A stretch of DNA of 64,000 bases from Lachnospiraceae bacterium KM106-2 (GCA_009731425.1 AP018794.1:3366501-3430500); one strand, 5' to 3'; positions 44,227 to 53,314 are shown, counted from the stretch's first letter. Numbers and translations: made by a program. The notes: a model not told the origin generated them from the sequence alone.

Positions 44227-44922
44227 ATGCAAGATAATCTTAAGATTCCTATTAACGACTATCTTCCTCTTCGTGATGTCGTATTTAGAACACTTCGAGA
44301 GGCAATATTAATGGGTGAGCTAAAACCCGGTGAACGTCTCATGGAGATTAAACTCGCTAATCGACTTGGCGTTAGTAGAACACCGATTCGAGAAGCTATT
44401 CGTAAATTAGAGCTAGAAGGACTTGTTATCATGGTTCCCCGAAAGGGTGCTCAAGTAGCTAACATGACACAAAAAGATTTACATGATGTTCTTGAAATAC
44501 GATGCGCGCTAGAAGAACTTGTAATCGAACTTGCTTGTAATCGTATTACAGAAGAGGAAATCCAGAAATTAAAAGATTCCTTAGAACTATTTGCTGCCGC
44601 TGTAAATCGTGGAAATCTAACTGAAATCGCTGAACAAGATGTCGCATTCCATGATATCATTTATGCAACATCCAGAAATGAAAAGTTAATTTCTATCTTG
44701 AATAATCAACGAGAACAAATTTATCGTTATCGTATCGAATACTTGAAAGATTACAAGAGTCATAACATTCTTGTAAAAGAACATGAAGAGATCATTCATC
44801 ATTTAGCTACACGCAATATCGAAAAAGCGAAAGAAGATGTAAAATCTCACCTTTATAATCAAATGATGGCAGTTAGCAAACTGATTGGTGAAGAAACAAG
44901 CGACCAAGCAACTACTAAATAA
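44227..44922 (+). CDS. GntR-family transcriptional regulator (FadR-type, FCD domain)
   Basis: 231 residues. The winged helix is at about 12-78: REAILMGELKPGERLMEIKLA, then LGVSRTPIREAIRKLELEGLV. The C-terminal helical FCD domain (about 85-215) contains DLHDVLEIRCALEELVIELA, AFHDIIYATSRNEKL and EHEEIIHHLATRN. The Asp and His pattern is consistent with a metal-dependent ligand pocket. The target is unknown. It is cotranscribed with ispE. Confidence 0.93.
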   Translation: MQDNLKIPINDYLPLRDVVFRTLREAILMGELKPGERLMEIKLANRLGVSRTPIREAIRKLELEGLVIMVPRKGAQVANMTQKDLHDVLEIRCALEELVIELACNRITEEEIQKLKDSLELFAAAVNRGNLTEIAEQDVAFHDIIYATSRNEKLISILNNQREQIYRYRIEYLKDYKSHNILVKEHEEIIHHLATRNIEKAKEDVKSHLYNQMMAVSKLIGEETSDQATTK

Positions 44923-44927
44923 AATCC

Positions 44928-44974
44928 AAAACCTTCCGATATATTATTAGAGAATAATAATTAAGGAGGGTTTT
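44928..44974 (+). promoter_or_regulatory. Terminator-like hairpin that includes the next gene's ribosome binding site
   Basis: AAAACCTTCC (44928-44937) pairs with GGAGGGTTTT (44965-44974) allowing one G-U; an inner TATTATT / AATAATA stem lies between. The right arm is the AAGGAGGG ribosome binding site of the gene at 44978, followed by seven Ts and the ATG. Confidence 0.65.
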
Positions 44975-44977
44975 TTT

Positions 44978-45559
44978 ATGAGTATTCAATCTATTACAAA
45001 CACTGCTAGTACATATGCGGCATCTAATTCTAGTTCTACTGGCAAGTCTAAAAATGCAACTTCTAGTGAAGCTACAAGTAATTCAGATATTGCTGTCGTT
45101 TACGAAAAAAGCAATGTATCAAAATCATCTTACAAAACAGATACCAAGTTAGTGGCTCAAATGAAACAAGATGCAGAGCAAAGATCTAATCAGTTACGCG
45201 ATCTTGTTCAAAACATGTTGACTAAACAAGGTACTAAAAATGTTCAATCCCTTGATATTTATCAAGCTTTACGTACTGGAAAAGTATCCGTGGATCCTAC
45301 AACTGCTGCTCAAGCTGCAAAAGATATTTCAGAAAATGGTTACTGGGGTGTAGAACAAACCTCTGATCGTCTTGTTTCTTTTGCAAAAGCACTTTCTGGT
45401 GGCGATCCTGACAAAGCCGATACTATGATCAATGCAGTAAAAAAAGGATTTGAACAAGCTACAAAGGCTTGGGGCGATGAGCTTCCTGACATTTGTCAAA
45501 AGACATTGGATGCTACTATGAAAAAATTAGATGCATGGAAGAATGGAACGGAAGAATAA
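44978..45559 (+). CDS. Hypothetical protein with Ser/Thr-rich N-terminus
   Basis: 193 residues. The first 50 are Ser/Thr/Asn/Ala-rich and probably disordered. A coiled coil (TKLVAQMKQDAEQRSNQLRDL) follows, then a conserved-looking domain from about 100: DISENGYWGVEQTSDRLVSF, LSGGDPDKADTMINAVKKGF and WGDELPDICQKTLDATMKKL. I have the impression of similar proteins in other Lachnospiraceae and in Gram-negative flagellate bacteria, but cannot name a family. No signal peptide or span. The ribosome binding site lies within a hairpin. Confidence 0.82.
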   Translation: MSIQSITNTASTYAASNSSSTGKSKNATSSEATSNSDIAVVYEKSNVSKSSYKTDTKLVAQMKQDAEQRSNQLRDLVQNMLTKQGTKNVQSLDIYQALRTGKVSVDPTTAAQAAKDISENGYWGVEQTSDRLVSFAKALSGGDPDKADTMINAVKKGFEQATKAWGDELPDICQKTLDATMKKLDAWKNGTEE

Positions 45560-45576
45560 TAAGAAGCACATAATAT

Positions 45577-45615
45577 AAAAAGAGGTTCTGAAGTAATGGT
45601 TCAGAACCTCTTTTA
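45577..45615. terminator. Bidirectional terminator
   Basis: AAAAGAGGTTCTGAA / TTCAGAACCTCTTTT with a seven-base loop, between converging genes. Confidence 0.92.
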
Positions 45616-45617
45616 TG

Positions 45618-47186
45618 TTATAAAATAGCATCTACTTTTTTGAGCAACAATAATTTGTCACCCTGCTGAATATTAGAATCTGGCAACTCATTTAACTCTT
45701 TTATACTATCAACAGTAGTATAGAACTGTTTTGCGATATCCCACAGGGTATCCCCAGCCTGAACAATATATCCGATCATGCTAGGCATTGTCTGCAGCTT
45801 TTCTGTATCAAGTGGCTCAATTCTTAAATCTTTAATAATGTCTTGCTTAATTCGATTAAATACTATCGTATCAAGATTAATGCCAGCCTTCACTTCTATA
45901 TCCGAACTATCAAGCATCATAACACTTAACTGCTCAATATTTGGTCTTATACTATAGATACAATTCTCATCAACATTCTTCACCTCAACAACCAGCGAGA
46001 ATGGAACGGATCCTTTTATCGAACCAAGAGGTTTCTTATCATCATCCGTAATATATAGCATCTGAATATCAATGACACCTTCTACCTGGATTCCATTATA
46101 GACGATCTGAGTCTCATCAATTCGAATATTTCCACTTGCGTTGCAGATTTGAAGAATTCTAGGAACTGAAGCATCTACTTCTATATGATCTACTACACGA
46201 GATTTTGAATTATTCTTTAATACAAGATTCTCATAGCTTGCCTCTTCATATACAGGAATAATGCTTTTGGCCGTTGAATAGACGTCTTTTAAAATATCTA
46301 CTTGATTCTCTTCATAAGCCTTTACATCCAACTCAAGAACCATTTCGAGATCCAGCACTCTCTCCTCACCATCAGTATCATCCTTTGCTTCTAGTGTTCG
46401 GCTAATTGGAAGAACATCAATATCTGCGATCATAGACTCATTACATCCATTGCAATCGATCACACCACTAAAAGGTAGATCCGTCTCGATAAACTGTATC
46501 GGCTGTTCTTCACTTTCACTAGAATACAATACAAAAATGGAGATCTCACCTTTAATACTGATCTTATTATCTAAAATTCTAGTATCTACATTACGAAGAT
46601 CCATATCATAATATAATACTTCAAAGATATTAGGTTTTCCGGATGGGATCATTACTTCATCTTTTATTCGATAAGTATCCTTTGTATTTACTACGATCTC
46701 TGTAATATCCATCTTTTCATTCAAATACTGGCACTCCTGATCACCCTCGATTCCAACTGCCGTCTCAGCATCGAAGATATCTTCTGCCATGAATTTAAAA
46801 CTTACAATAGAGCGCACACTGATCTTTCTGGAATTGATCAAAGACGTGGTTAAATCCTCAATCTCCCACTTAACAACGATGTTACTATCATCGCAGGCTT
46901 CATCCATATTCACATACTCCTCAAATGGAATCTTTCCTACAATATTATGTACCGGCCTTTCATCATCCGAACTCACATATAATAAATTAAAATTTAGCTC
47001 GCCTTTGATCATTAGCTTGCCATTCATAGCCTTCACATCATTTAGTGTTATGTCGCCTTGCTCCTTTACGATGCGGTCTATGTCAGGCTTTACATCTGGG
47101 ACATTAAAATCATCGTCGAGGGTGAGCTGCATGCTACTTTTACATTTTAATTTATTCATATGGATATTCTTTTTAATTAACTCCAT
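45618..47186 (-). CDS. SPOCS (DUF3794) and LysM domain protein
   Basis: 522 residues. Repeated DUF3794/SPOCS domains occupy about 30-460; repeats of the pattern seen in MIKGELNFNLLYVSSDDERP, IKGEISIFVLYSSESEEQP and GVIDIQMLYITDDDKKP show at least three copies. A C-terminal LysM (YIVQAGDTLWDIAKQFY) binds glycan. In clostridia such proteins resemble SpoVID/SafA-type spore coat organisers, so a role in spore coat or peptidoglycan attachment is inferred. AAGGAGGG precedes the ATG. It lies 97 bases downstream of veg. Confidence 0.92.
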   Translation of the reverse strand: MELIKKNIHMNKLKCKSSMQLTLDDDFNVPDVKPDIDRIVKEQGDITLNDVKAMNGKLMIKGELNFNLLYVSSDDERPVHNIVGKIPFEEYVNMDEACDDSNIVVKWEIEDLTTSLINSRKISVRSIVSFKFMAEDIFDAETAVGIEGDQECQYLNEKMDITEIVVNTKDTYRIKDEVMIPSGKPNIFEVLYYDMDLRNVDTRILDNKISIKGEISIFVLYSSESEEQPIQFIETDLPFSGVIDCNGCNESMIADIDVLPISRTLEAKDDTDGEERVLDLEMVLELDVKAYEENQVDILKDVYSTAKSIIPVYEEASYENLVLKNNSKSRVVDHIEVDASVPRILQICNASGNIRIDETQIVYNGIQVEGVIDIQMLYITDDDKKPLGSIKGSVPFSLVVEVKNVDENCIYSIRPNIEQLSVMMLDSSDIEVKAGINLDTIVFNRIKQDIIKDLRIEPLDTEKLQTMPSMIGYIVQAGDTLWDIAKQFYTTVDSIKELNELPDSNIQQGDKLLLLKKVDAIL

Positions 47187-47283
47187 AAAAAATCCCTCCT
47201 TGCCTTATATAACATTATTATTCAGGCAAAAAGGGATTTATTACATCTATATTTATTAATGCACGTAATCTTTGTTATGCTCA

Positions 47284-47529
47284 TTAGTTACATAAAGTTA
47301 GCTTAACATCCTGTGTTAATACGTCTGTGTAACTAAAAGATAACATTCGTTTTGTATCTTCTATTTCATTATTAACTTGTACCAAGAAAATGCTTGGGTA
47401 TGTTGCTGTAATAACACCTTCTGCAACATCTATTTTGTGCCTACCTTTATTAGCGCGAACTCTGACTTTGCTACCAACATGTTTAACGACCGCTCTGCGG
47501 ACCTGATTTACATCTGCTTGTTTCATCAT
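47284..47529 (-). CDS. veg: Veg family protein
   Basis: 81 residues from the ATG at 47529 (MMKQADVNQVRRAVVKH), with GAGGTG upstream. KHVGSKVRVRANKGRHKIDVAEGVI and TYPSIFLVQV are family features. Veg is a small basic protein, strongly expressed in Bacillus vegetative cells, linked to biofilm gene control and to spore outgrowth; the mechanism is not settled. It usually sits near ispE, as here. Confidence 0.92.
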   Translation of the reverse strand: MMKQADVNQVRRAVVKHVGSKVRVRANKGRHKIDVAEGVITATYPSIFLVQVNNEIEDTKRMLSFSYTDVLTQDVKLTLCN

Positions 47530-47560
47530 TCTCTTCACCTCATTTTTTAGCACTATGACA

Positions 47561-47589
47561 ACTATAACATCCCGACCATATATTGTCAA
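47561..47589 (-). promoter_or_regulatory. veg promoter
   Basis: Minus-strand -35 TTGACA (47584-47589), 17-base spacer, -10 TATAGT (47561-47566). A near-consensus, strong promoter, as expected for veg. Confidence 0.7.
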
Positions 47590-47607
47590 ATTTTCTACAA
47601 ACTTCAT

Positions 47608-47897
47608 CCCTCAGTCTAAGTGAAAAACTGTTTAATTATTACCAGTTTTTCAGCTTGTATCGCGCCTTTTTTATTCATTATGATACCTATTAATATTAAC
47701 GTTTTTAAAAATTCTATGCATTTTCAATGCCATTTCTTGATTTTTTATACAGAATAACCAATATATTCGGTTTTTTGAAAAAAATACAACATGTAGTATT
47801 TATTTTACAACACCTACAAAATATTCCCTCCTCTATTTTTCAACTTTTGTGAAACAAAAATCACTCTACTAGCATATCTCCTAGCAGAGTGATTTTC
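47608..47897. other. AT-rich intergenic region with two hairpins
   Basis: Holds a ten-base hairpin TGAAAAACTG / CAGTTTTTCA (47621-47652) upstream of the veg promoter and a terminator-like stem AATCACTCT / AGAGTGATT with inner CTAG / CTAG (47859-47895) after the lipoprotein gene. The remaining bases are AT-rich with no gene I can support. Confidence 0.6.
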
Positions 47898-47899
47898 TT

Positions 47900-48325
47900 T
47901 TATTGAAAAACAGTATTTTTATCTATATATTCTGTCTTTATCACGATATAAGGATATGTGATCACCTGTGTTACAACCTCATCTTTTCCCGGTCCAATCA
48001 AGTTTGTATCTACGTAAACTGCATTTTCTGATAAGAAGAGATCATTTACAGATATACTATAGCCACCTGTATTCTGACTACCATATCCAACTACAATATA
48101 AAGATATTCTTTTCCCTTACTTGTAAATGTTAGTTTAAATGGTTTTTCCTTCTGCTTGTTAATAATAGACATTAACTCATCCGGAACATCCGGCTCCTCT
48201 ACTACTGTAAAATCAAGCTCTTTTACCTTGTCCACCTGTTTCGTCTCTGAACTGCATCCAGTACATAGGAGCATCATAAGTATGATCCAAAATGCTGTAT
48301 ATACTTTTGACCAATACCGTTTCAT
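47900..48325 (-). CDS. Lipoprotein with PrcB-like C-terminal domain
   Basis: 141 residues. Signal peptide with lipobox LLCTGC (acylated cysteine C24), then a linker and a domain (about 60-141) with VGYGSQNTGGYSISV and TYPYIVIKTEY, the pattern of the PrcB/protease-complex C-terminal domain. Membrane-attached on the outer face. Function unknown. GGGGGAA precedes the ATG. It lies 68 bases downstream of the PEGA protein gene with no evident terminator between. Confidence 0.82.
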   Translation of the reverse strand: MKRYWSKVYTAFWIILMMLLCTGCSSETKQVDKVKELDFTVVEEPDVPDELMSIINKQKEKPFKLTFTSKGKEYLYIVVGYGSQNTGGYSISVNDLFLSENAVYVDTNLIGPGKDEVVTQVITYPYIVIKTEYIDKNTVFQ

Positions 48326-48393
48326 CTAGTTCCCCCAAGATACTTTCTTAGTTCAGTCTATGACTCTGTCCCGAGAAAAATACATGCATTCAT

Positions 48394-49788
48394 TTAATTT
48401 GTAGAAGTCTCTAGATCAGGGAATGTAAAACTTACATCCTTATTATCATCAGATACTTGAACCATATAACTCTTGGTTGTGTATCCGCTCTTTCGCAAAG
48501 AGACCGTATGATTACCAATTTCTTTCACCATACTAACAGGAGCTACCCCCTTATAAGTTCCATTCAGATATACTTCTGCTCCTTCCGGCGTTGTTACAGT
48601 AATCTTATGACTATAATCTGTCTTTGATACTGTTGCTGTTGCCGTTGGCGTTGCAGTCGCATCTGTTGTAGTTGAAGTATTCGTACTTGTAGATGAGTTT
48701 GTTGAATCATTTTCTGCTGAAGTACTTGCTTCTGGAGTTGCTGTTGCATCCGCATCACTCTGTGTATCTTCTTCTAACTTAATCTTAATACTCTGCTTAC
48801 TTTCTGAAACTGTTAACTTTCCAGAGTAAGGTAAATAACCAGTTAATGTTACCTCTACTGTATGTTCTCCATAAAGTAATTCTACTGGATCTGAATAATC
48901 GACCTCTTTACCATCGATCACTAAATCAGCTCCATCTGGAGATATCTTAAAGGTTACCTTTCCTTTTTCCTTCTCCTCTATCTTGTAATCCGACATATCA
49001 ATGATCGTCTCTTGATCACGAATGATATTTACATGTTTGATTGCCTGCATGCCATCTTTCTCAAGAAGGACCTTATATTCTCCTTCTCTTGCAACAACAA
49101 GCATATCTTTGCTAATTGGCATTAAGACATCATATCCGACTTCAATATTACCACCAACAAATGCATCATAATTCTTAAGTCGAATATAGCCATGGCCTTT
49201 TGTTACAATGATGGAATACACAGTCTTGTCGATTCCCTTAATGGTTAATTGATCTTTTGCATTTAGATCCATTAGATTAATTGGCTGTCCATTACTCGAA
49301 ATAAATACTTTGTCATCAAGTTTATAACTTTTATTTGCAATCGTAATAATATTATTCTGACTATCTATACTAAACTTCGTAATCTTAGTTGATTCCCATG
49401 CTTTTGTTGTAGCAATTATTTTCTTTAACGATGAACTTGATTCCACATAAGAAGCTAGAACCATTTCTCCCACTTGCATTTCATCCATCATAATATCTTT
49501 TCCATAGCGATCAATAACTTCCGTTCCGCCATTATAATTAAGAATATGTTCTAACTTTGTATCAACATCATAAATCGTAATCTGATTCTCTTCCTTATCG
49601 ATCTTCTTAACAACTGCTAAACTTTTATTTTTTGTATCTTTATTAACTTCTACTTCCGCCTGAGCTGTTGTTCCAGTCCCTGTCTGCTTTGACCCTGTTT
49701 TAGCAGCTACTGTAACTGCGATCACTAGAATAATAGCAAATCCGATCAGTATACTGACTAGTGTCTTCTTCTCTCGTGAATCATTCAA
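48394..49788 (-). CDS. Membrane protein with two PEGA domains
   Basis: 464 residues from a TTG at 49788, chosen because GAGGTGG lies eight bases upstream. An in-frame ATG at 49812 has no ribosome binding site and a TATAAT (49822-49827) so close that its transcript would be nearly leaderless. One span (about 12-30) is followed by a beta-rich region and two PEGA domains: KVTFKISPDGADLVIDGKEV with GEHTVEVTLTGY (about 270-330), and KITVTTPEGAEVYLNGTYKG (about 390-455). A Ser/Thr/Ala linker lies between them. PEGA domains are extracellular beta domains. Function unknown; the neighbours suggest a surface or spore role. Confidence 0.82.
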   Translation of the reverse strand: MNDSREKKTLVSILIGFAIILVIAVTVAAKTGSKQTGTGTTAQAEVEVNKDTKNKSLAVVKKIDKEENQITIYDVDTKLEHILNYNGGTEVIDRYGKDIMMDEMQVGEMVLASYVESSSSLKKIIATTKAWESTKITKFSIDSQNNIITIANKSYKLDDKVFISSNGQPINLMDLNAKDQLTIKGIDKTVYSIIVTKGHGYIRLKNYDAFVGGNIEVGYDVLMPISKDMLVVAREGEYKVLLEKDGMQAIKHVNIIRDQETIIDMSDYKIEEKEKGKVTFKISPDGADLVIDGKEVDYSDPVELLYGEHTVEVTLTGYLPYSGKLTVSESKQSIKIKLEEDTQSDADATATPEASTSAENDSTNSSTSTNTSTTTDATATPTATATVSKTDYSHKITVTTPEGAEVYLNGTYKGVAPVSMVKEIGNHTVSLRKSGYTTKSYMVQVSDDNKDVSFTFPDLETSTN

Positions 49789-49878
49789 TTTATCTTCCAC
49801 CTCGTATTTCATAATATCTGTATTATACACCATTTCAGAACATAGATGAAGTCTCTTCTTTTTAACTTCGCATAATGT

Positions 49879-49918
49879 AAAAAAGGCTATGAAAATAAGT
49901 TTCCTTTTCATAGCCTTT
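49879..49918 (-). terminator. Terminator of the CotS-like gene
   Basis: AAAGGCTATGAAAA / TTTTCATAGCCTTT with a T run on the minus strand. Confidence 0.85.
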
Positions 49919-49922
49919 ATTT

Positions 49923-50921
49923 CTATTGGATTTCTTTAAATAAATGATCTAAATATGCATCCTTTACTTCTCTCTGATCACTAATTCCCAATAACTTTTG
50001 AATATTGCGCTGAGAAATCCAGGACTTTTTATTATTATAATAATAATTGGTTACCTTCCAAAACTTCTCTGGATATAATAGCATGATATAAAGTAATTTT
50101 AATTCCTCTTTCGTAAGAGGACTCTCTTTTGAATACTCTTCTAAAATAGCATTACCATACTCAAAGTTCCAATTATTCTTTTCCATCGTTTTTCTAAGAA
50201 ATTGATAAATATCTGCAACCTGTACACCAATTAAAGCTTTCTCAAAGTTAGTCGTAGCTTCATCCGATTTCATAAAAACAATATTGTGATAAGTATAATT
50301 TCCATGACAGATATTCTCTTCTGACAATGCTTTCTGATAAAGCTCCTCATAATCAGATTCCCTTATTAATTCAAGTGCTCGCACTCCCTGTTCGTAAAAT
50401 GGATTAAATATAGTAAGGAAAGTAGCTTCAAATTCATTTCTCTGCTTCTTATCCTTAATATAAGTGCGTACCCGCTTTAATTCTCTATTATGTTTCTCAT
50501 AAATGGTTGTTAACATGATCTGACTATAATGCTTATGTTCCTCTTCACTCAGTGAAATATGCTTCATTGGTTTATGTAAATGAGCCAGATTCCGAATTGC
50601 TCTTTTTACATCTCCAATATCCCGTAGATTACATTCCTCTCCCACAAACCAATCTTTAACTATATATCTGCCCCCATTAGAATCCTGTGATATCAACTCT
50701 CCTGATTTATTAGCCACATACAAATCAACATTTTGAAATCCCCGCTCTACTAATACATTCTTAATTCTATTTTCATAGTCAAGATGATTCTTAGAACCTT
50801 CGAATCCTTTTAATAACTTTAGGCCTTGATTGGTTTCTAGCACGTATGCTCCTCTTGCGCGATACACATTAAACACTTTCAGCTCATATTGTCTGAAGAT
50901 CTCATTATTTTTATCATCCAC
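49923..50921 (-). CDS. CotS-family spore coat protein (kinase-like fold)
   Basis: 332 residues from a GTG at 50921, chosen because GGAGG lies eight bases upstream; a TTG at 50936 overlaps that site. KVFNVYRARGAYVLETNQGLKLLKGFEGS is the N-terminal lobe of the CotS/YtaA aminoglycoside-kinase-like fold. CHGNYTYHNIVFM matches the catalytic loop, with the usual HGD aspartate changed to Asn, and VADIYQFLRKTM stands for the later metal site. Such proteins occur in spore coats; some members may phosphorylate small molecules, and this one may be inactive. Confidence 0.88.
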   Translation of the reverse strand: MDDKNNEIFRQYELKVFNVYRARGAYVLETNQGLKLLKGFEGSKNHLDYENRIKNVLVERGFQNVDLYVANKSGELISQDSNGGRYIVKDWFVGEECNLRDIGDVKRAIRNLAHLHKPMKHISLSEEEHKHYSQIMLTTIYEKHNRELKRVRTYIKDKKQRNEFEATFLTIFNPFYEQGVRALELIRESDYEELYQKALSEENICHGNYTYHNIVFMKSDEATTNFEKALIGVQVADIYQFLRKTMEKNNWNFEYGNAILEEYSKESPLTKEELKLLYIMLLYPEKFWKVTNYYYNNKKSWISQRNIQKLLGISDQREVKDAYLDHLFKEIQ

Positions 50922-51050
50922 ATTAACTGCCTCCAATCAATTTAATCAACCTGAGAATTGTGCATACGCCAGCATCCATACCATATTAATAAACACAAGT
51001 ATGGATGTCTCGATTAATCTTATGACCGGATTATTCCATTAATGACAACT

Positions 51051-52418
51051 TTAAGATAGTTTGTTTTCATCTACAAGAGACAAAAGCACCTCTTTTTTAT
51101 TCAATTCTGGATCTACAAGTACACGTTGAAGAAGCTCATTTAATATCTCTCCTAACTGCTTTCCTGGCTTTAATCCTAACGCGATCAAGTCGCCTCCATT
51201 AACGGAAAGTTCCTTTAATGTTAGACACTCTTTTCTCTCTAATATTCCCTTATAAATTATCTTAGCTTCTTCAAGAACCTTTAACTTCTCTTCTTGCAAG
51301 TCCTCACTTTGCGCTAAAACATCTGCTTCCTGAACCATGAAAAGAAGATCCATGATATCCTTACCAATCTGACTAGCTGTCTGTCTCATAGCCACTTCAT
51401 TCAGTTCATATCGTTTATCATGCCAACGGATCAGTCTGCAAACCATATCAATGGTATAGTTATCAAACTTTAAACGTTTCAAAACTTTCTTTGCGATCTT
51501 CTCACTCTCGATCTGATGACCATGAAAATGATCTATCCCCTGCTCGTCCACTGTCTTTGTAACCGGTTTTCCAACATCATGTAATAACATGGTCCAACAA
51601 AGGATTACATGATGCTTAGAATCGATATCTGCTTCCTTTACCATACGAGAAATTTCTTCTACCGAATGAATGGAATGTCTTCCCACATCATATTTATGAT
51701 GGTGATTATTTTGCTTTGTCTCTAACATCAGATCGAATTCTGGTAACACGACCTTTGTAATACCTGTTTCATAGCCCATAATAAGACGATCTGGGCCTTT
51801 TGAAATAAGAAGCTTAGTAAGTTCTACACGAATTCTCTCAGCGCTGATACTGCTCAAATTCGGAGCCTTCTCAATAATAGCCTCTCTTGTCTCATCCTCT
51901 ATATGAAAACCTAATTGTCCCGCAAATCGTATTGCTCGAAGGATTCGAAGTGCATCTTCATCAAAACGGTGCTGAGGCGTTCCCACACATCGAATTACCT
52001 TGCGCTCAATATCTTTTAATCCTTCAAATACATCGACGATTCCTTCTTCATCATTATACGCCATTGCATTGATCGTAAAATCGCGCCGCTTGAGATCCTC
52101 GACTAAATTCGATGTGAACTCAACACTCTTTGGATGACGGTTATCTTCATATTCTCCGTCAATTCGATACGTTGTAACTTCGTAACCTTCTTTACCTATC
52201 ATAACGGTTACAGTACCATGTTCAATTCCTGTATCAACCGTTCTACTAAAAATTTCTTTTACCTGCATTGGTTTGGCACTTGTAGTAATATCCCAATCTC
52301 CAGGTACTCGTCCTAATATGGAATCTCTCACACATCCACCAACTGCATATGCTTGGAATCCAGATTTATTTAATTCTTCTATAATCAATTTTACATTACT
52401 TGGAACTTTAATCTGCAT
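51051..52418 (-). CDS. cca: CCA tRNA nucleotidyltransferase
   Basis: 455 residues. YAVGGCVRDSILGRVPGDWD carries the nucleotidyltransferase GG and DxD residues, RRDFTINAMAYN is the next motif, and RFAGQLGFHIE the neck. A C-terminal HD domain has DVGRHSIHSVEEI, MLLHDVGKPVT and HGHQIESEKI, giving the phosphohydrolase ligands. It adds CCA to tRNA 3' ends. AGGGGAA precedes the ATG. Confidence 0.95.
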   Translation of the reverse strand: MQIKVPSNVKLIIEELNKSGFQAYAVGGCVRDSILGRVPGDWDITTSAKPMQVKEIFSRTVDTGIEHGTVTVMIGKEGYEVTTYRIDGEYEDNRHPKSVEFTSNLVEDLKRRDFTINAMAYNDEEGIVDVFEGLKDIERKVIRCVGTPQHRFDEDALRILRAIRFAGQLGFHIEDETREAIIEKAPNLSSISAERIRVELTKLLISKGPDRLIMGYETGITKVVLPEFDLMLETKQNNHHHKYDVGRHSIHSVEEISRMVKEADIDSKHHVILCWTMLLHDVGKPVTKTVDEQGIDHFHGHQIESEKIAKKVLKRLKFDNYTIDMVCRLIRWHDKRYELNEVAMRQTASQIGKDIMDLLFMVQEADVLAQSEDLQEEKLKVLEEAKIIYKGILERKECLTLKELSVNGGDLIALGLKPGKQLGEILNELLQRVLVDPELNKKEVLLSLVDENKLS

Positions 52419-52494
52419 ACTATTCCCCTAATTCTTTTATTTATTAATATTATAATATCAATTTTTTGCTATCTCAATAATTTTCAATAAAATA

Positions 52495-52522
52495 TTGCAA
52501 TACAATATTTTTATGCTATACT
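52495..52522 (+). promoter_or_regulatory. folT promoter
   Basis: -35 TTGCAA (52495-52500), 16-base spacer, extended -10 TGCTATACT (52514-52522). It lies 35 bases before the riboswitch. Confidence 0.65.
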
Positions 52523-52557
52523 TTCTTTGTTACAATAACATAATACAAACGAAATGA

Positions 52558-52655
52558 GCAGAGTAGGATGATGTGCGTTAAGTGCCAGTTAGACGGGGAG
52601 TTGCTAACCGGACGAAAAGTATTATACTTGCGGTACATCATCCGCATCCCGCTGC
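52558..52655 (+). ncRNA. THF (tetrahydrofolate) riboswitch
   Basis: The sequence starts GCAGAGTAGGATGATGTGCG, continues GTTAAGTGCC and ends CATCATCCGCATCCCGCTGC. These are the conserved helices and junctions of the THF riboswitch: AGTAGGATGATG pairs across with CATCATCC, and the closing stem is GCAG / CTGC. A following hairpin (GCTACA...TGTAGC) shares bases with the closing stem and lies before AAAGGAGG. This allows control of translation or elongation of folT. Confidence 0.85.
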
Positions 52656-52717
52656 TACACATAGAATCTGTTTTATCTTCTATGCTTGTAGCGCCTGATC
52701 TGCAAAGGAGGTAAAAC

Positions 52718-53308
52718 ATGAAGAATTTATTCTCATCTACCAAGAAATCTTCTCTTGGTATCTTCAAGGAATCTTTCCTTGAACTTCAACACGTAACTAC
52801 TTTAGTTTTAACTGCTTTCTTTATCGGCCTAGCAATTGTTATCGGTTTCTATACGATCCAAATCGGCGAAATTATTAAAATCGGCTTTTCTTTTATCGCC
52901 GTAGCATTAACCGGTTTTATGTTTGGTCCTGTAGTAGGTGGACTTATGGGTGGACTTACCGATATTATAAGCTTTGTTATTAAACCAACCGGTCCTTTTT
53001 TCCCTGGTTTTACACTGACTTCTATCCTATCTGGTATGGTCTATGGGATCTTCCTTTATAAGAAACCAATCTCACTATTACGTGTGTTCTTAGCGAAATT
53101 TACAGTATCATTATTCCTTAATCTTTTCCTTTCTACCTTCTGGTTAAACATGCTATATGGAAAAGCATTTATTCCGCTATTAGCAACTCGTTGCATCAAG
53201 CAAGCTGTCATGCTTCCAATTGAGGTAGCATTGTTATATGTAGTGATGAAATCATTAGAAAAAGCAAACGTGTTTAGTCTTGTCCAAAAAAAAGATCAAA
53301 CAAATTAA
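52718..53308 (+). CDS. folT: Folate ECF transporter substrate-binding subunit FolT
   Basis: 196 residues, about six membrane spans. FIAVALTGFMFGPVVGGLMGGLTDIISF and GPFFPGFTLTSILSGMVYGIFLY are typical of the FolT family of energy-coupling factor S components. It binds folate and works with shared EcfA/EcfT subunits encoded elsewhere. The upstream THF riboswitch supports a folate substrate directly. AAAGGAGG precedes the ATG. Confidence 0.92.
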   Translation: MKNLFSSTKKSSLGIFKESFLELQHVTTLVLTAFFIGLAIVIGFYTIQIGEIIKIGFSFIAVALTGFMFGPVVGGLMGGLTDIISFVIKPTGPFFPGFTLTSILSGMVYGIFLYKKPISLLRVFLAKFTVSLFLNLFLSTFWLNMLYGKAFIPLLATRCIKQAVMLPIEVALLYVVMKSLEKANVFSLVQKKDQTN

Positions 53309-53314
53309 TACTAT

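Noticed and set aside
46789..47259. 156-codon plus-strand frame opposite the SPOCS/LysM gene
   Set aside because: It is antisense to a clear multidomain gene and has unusual composition; no start signal.
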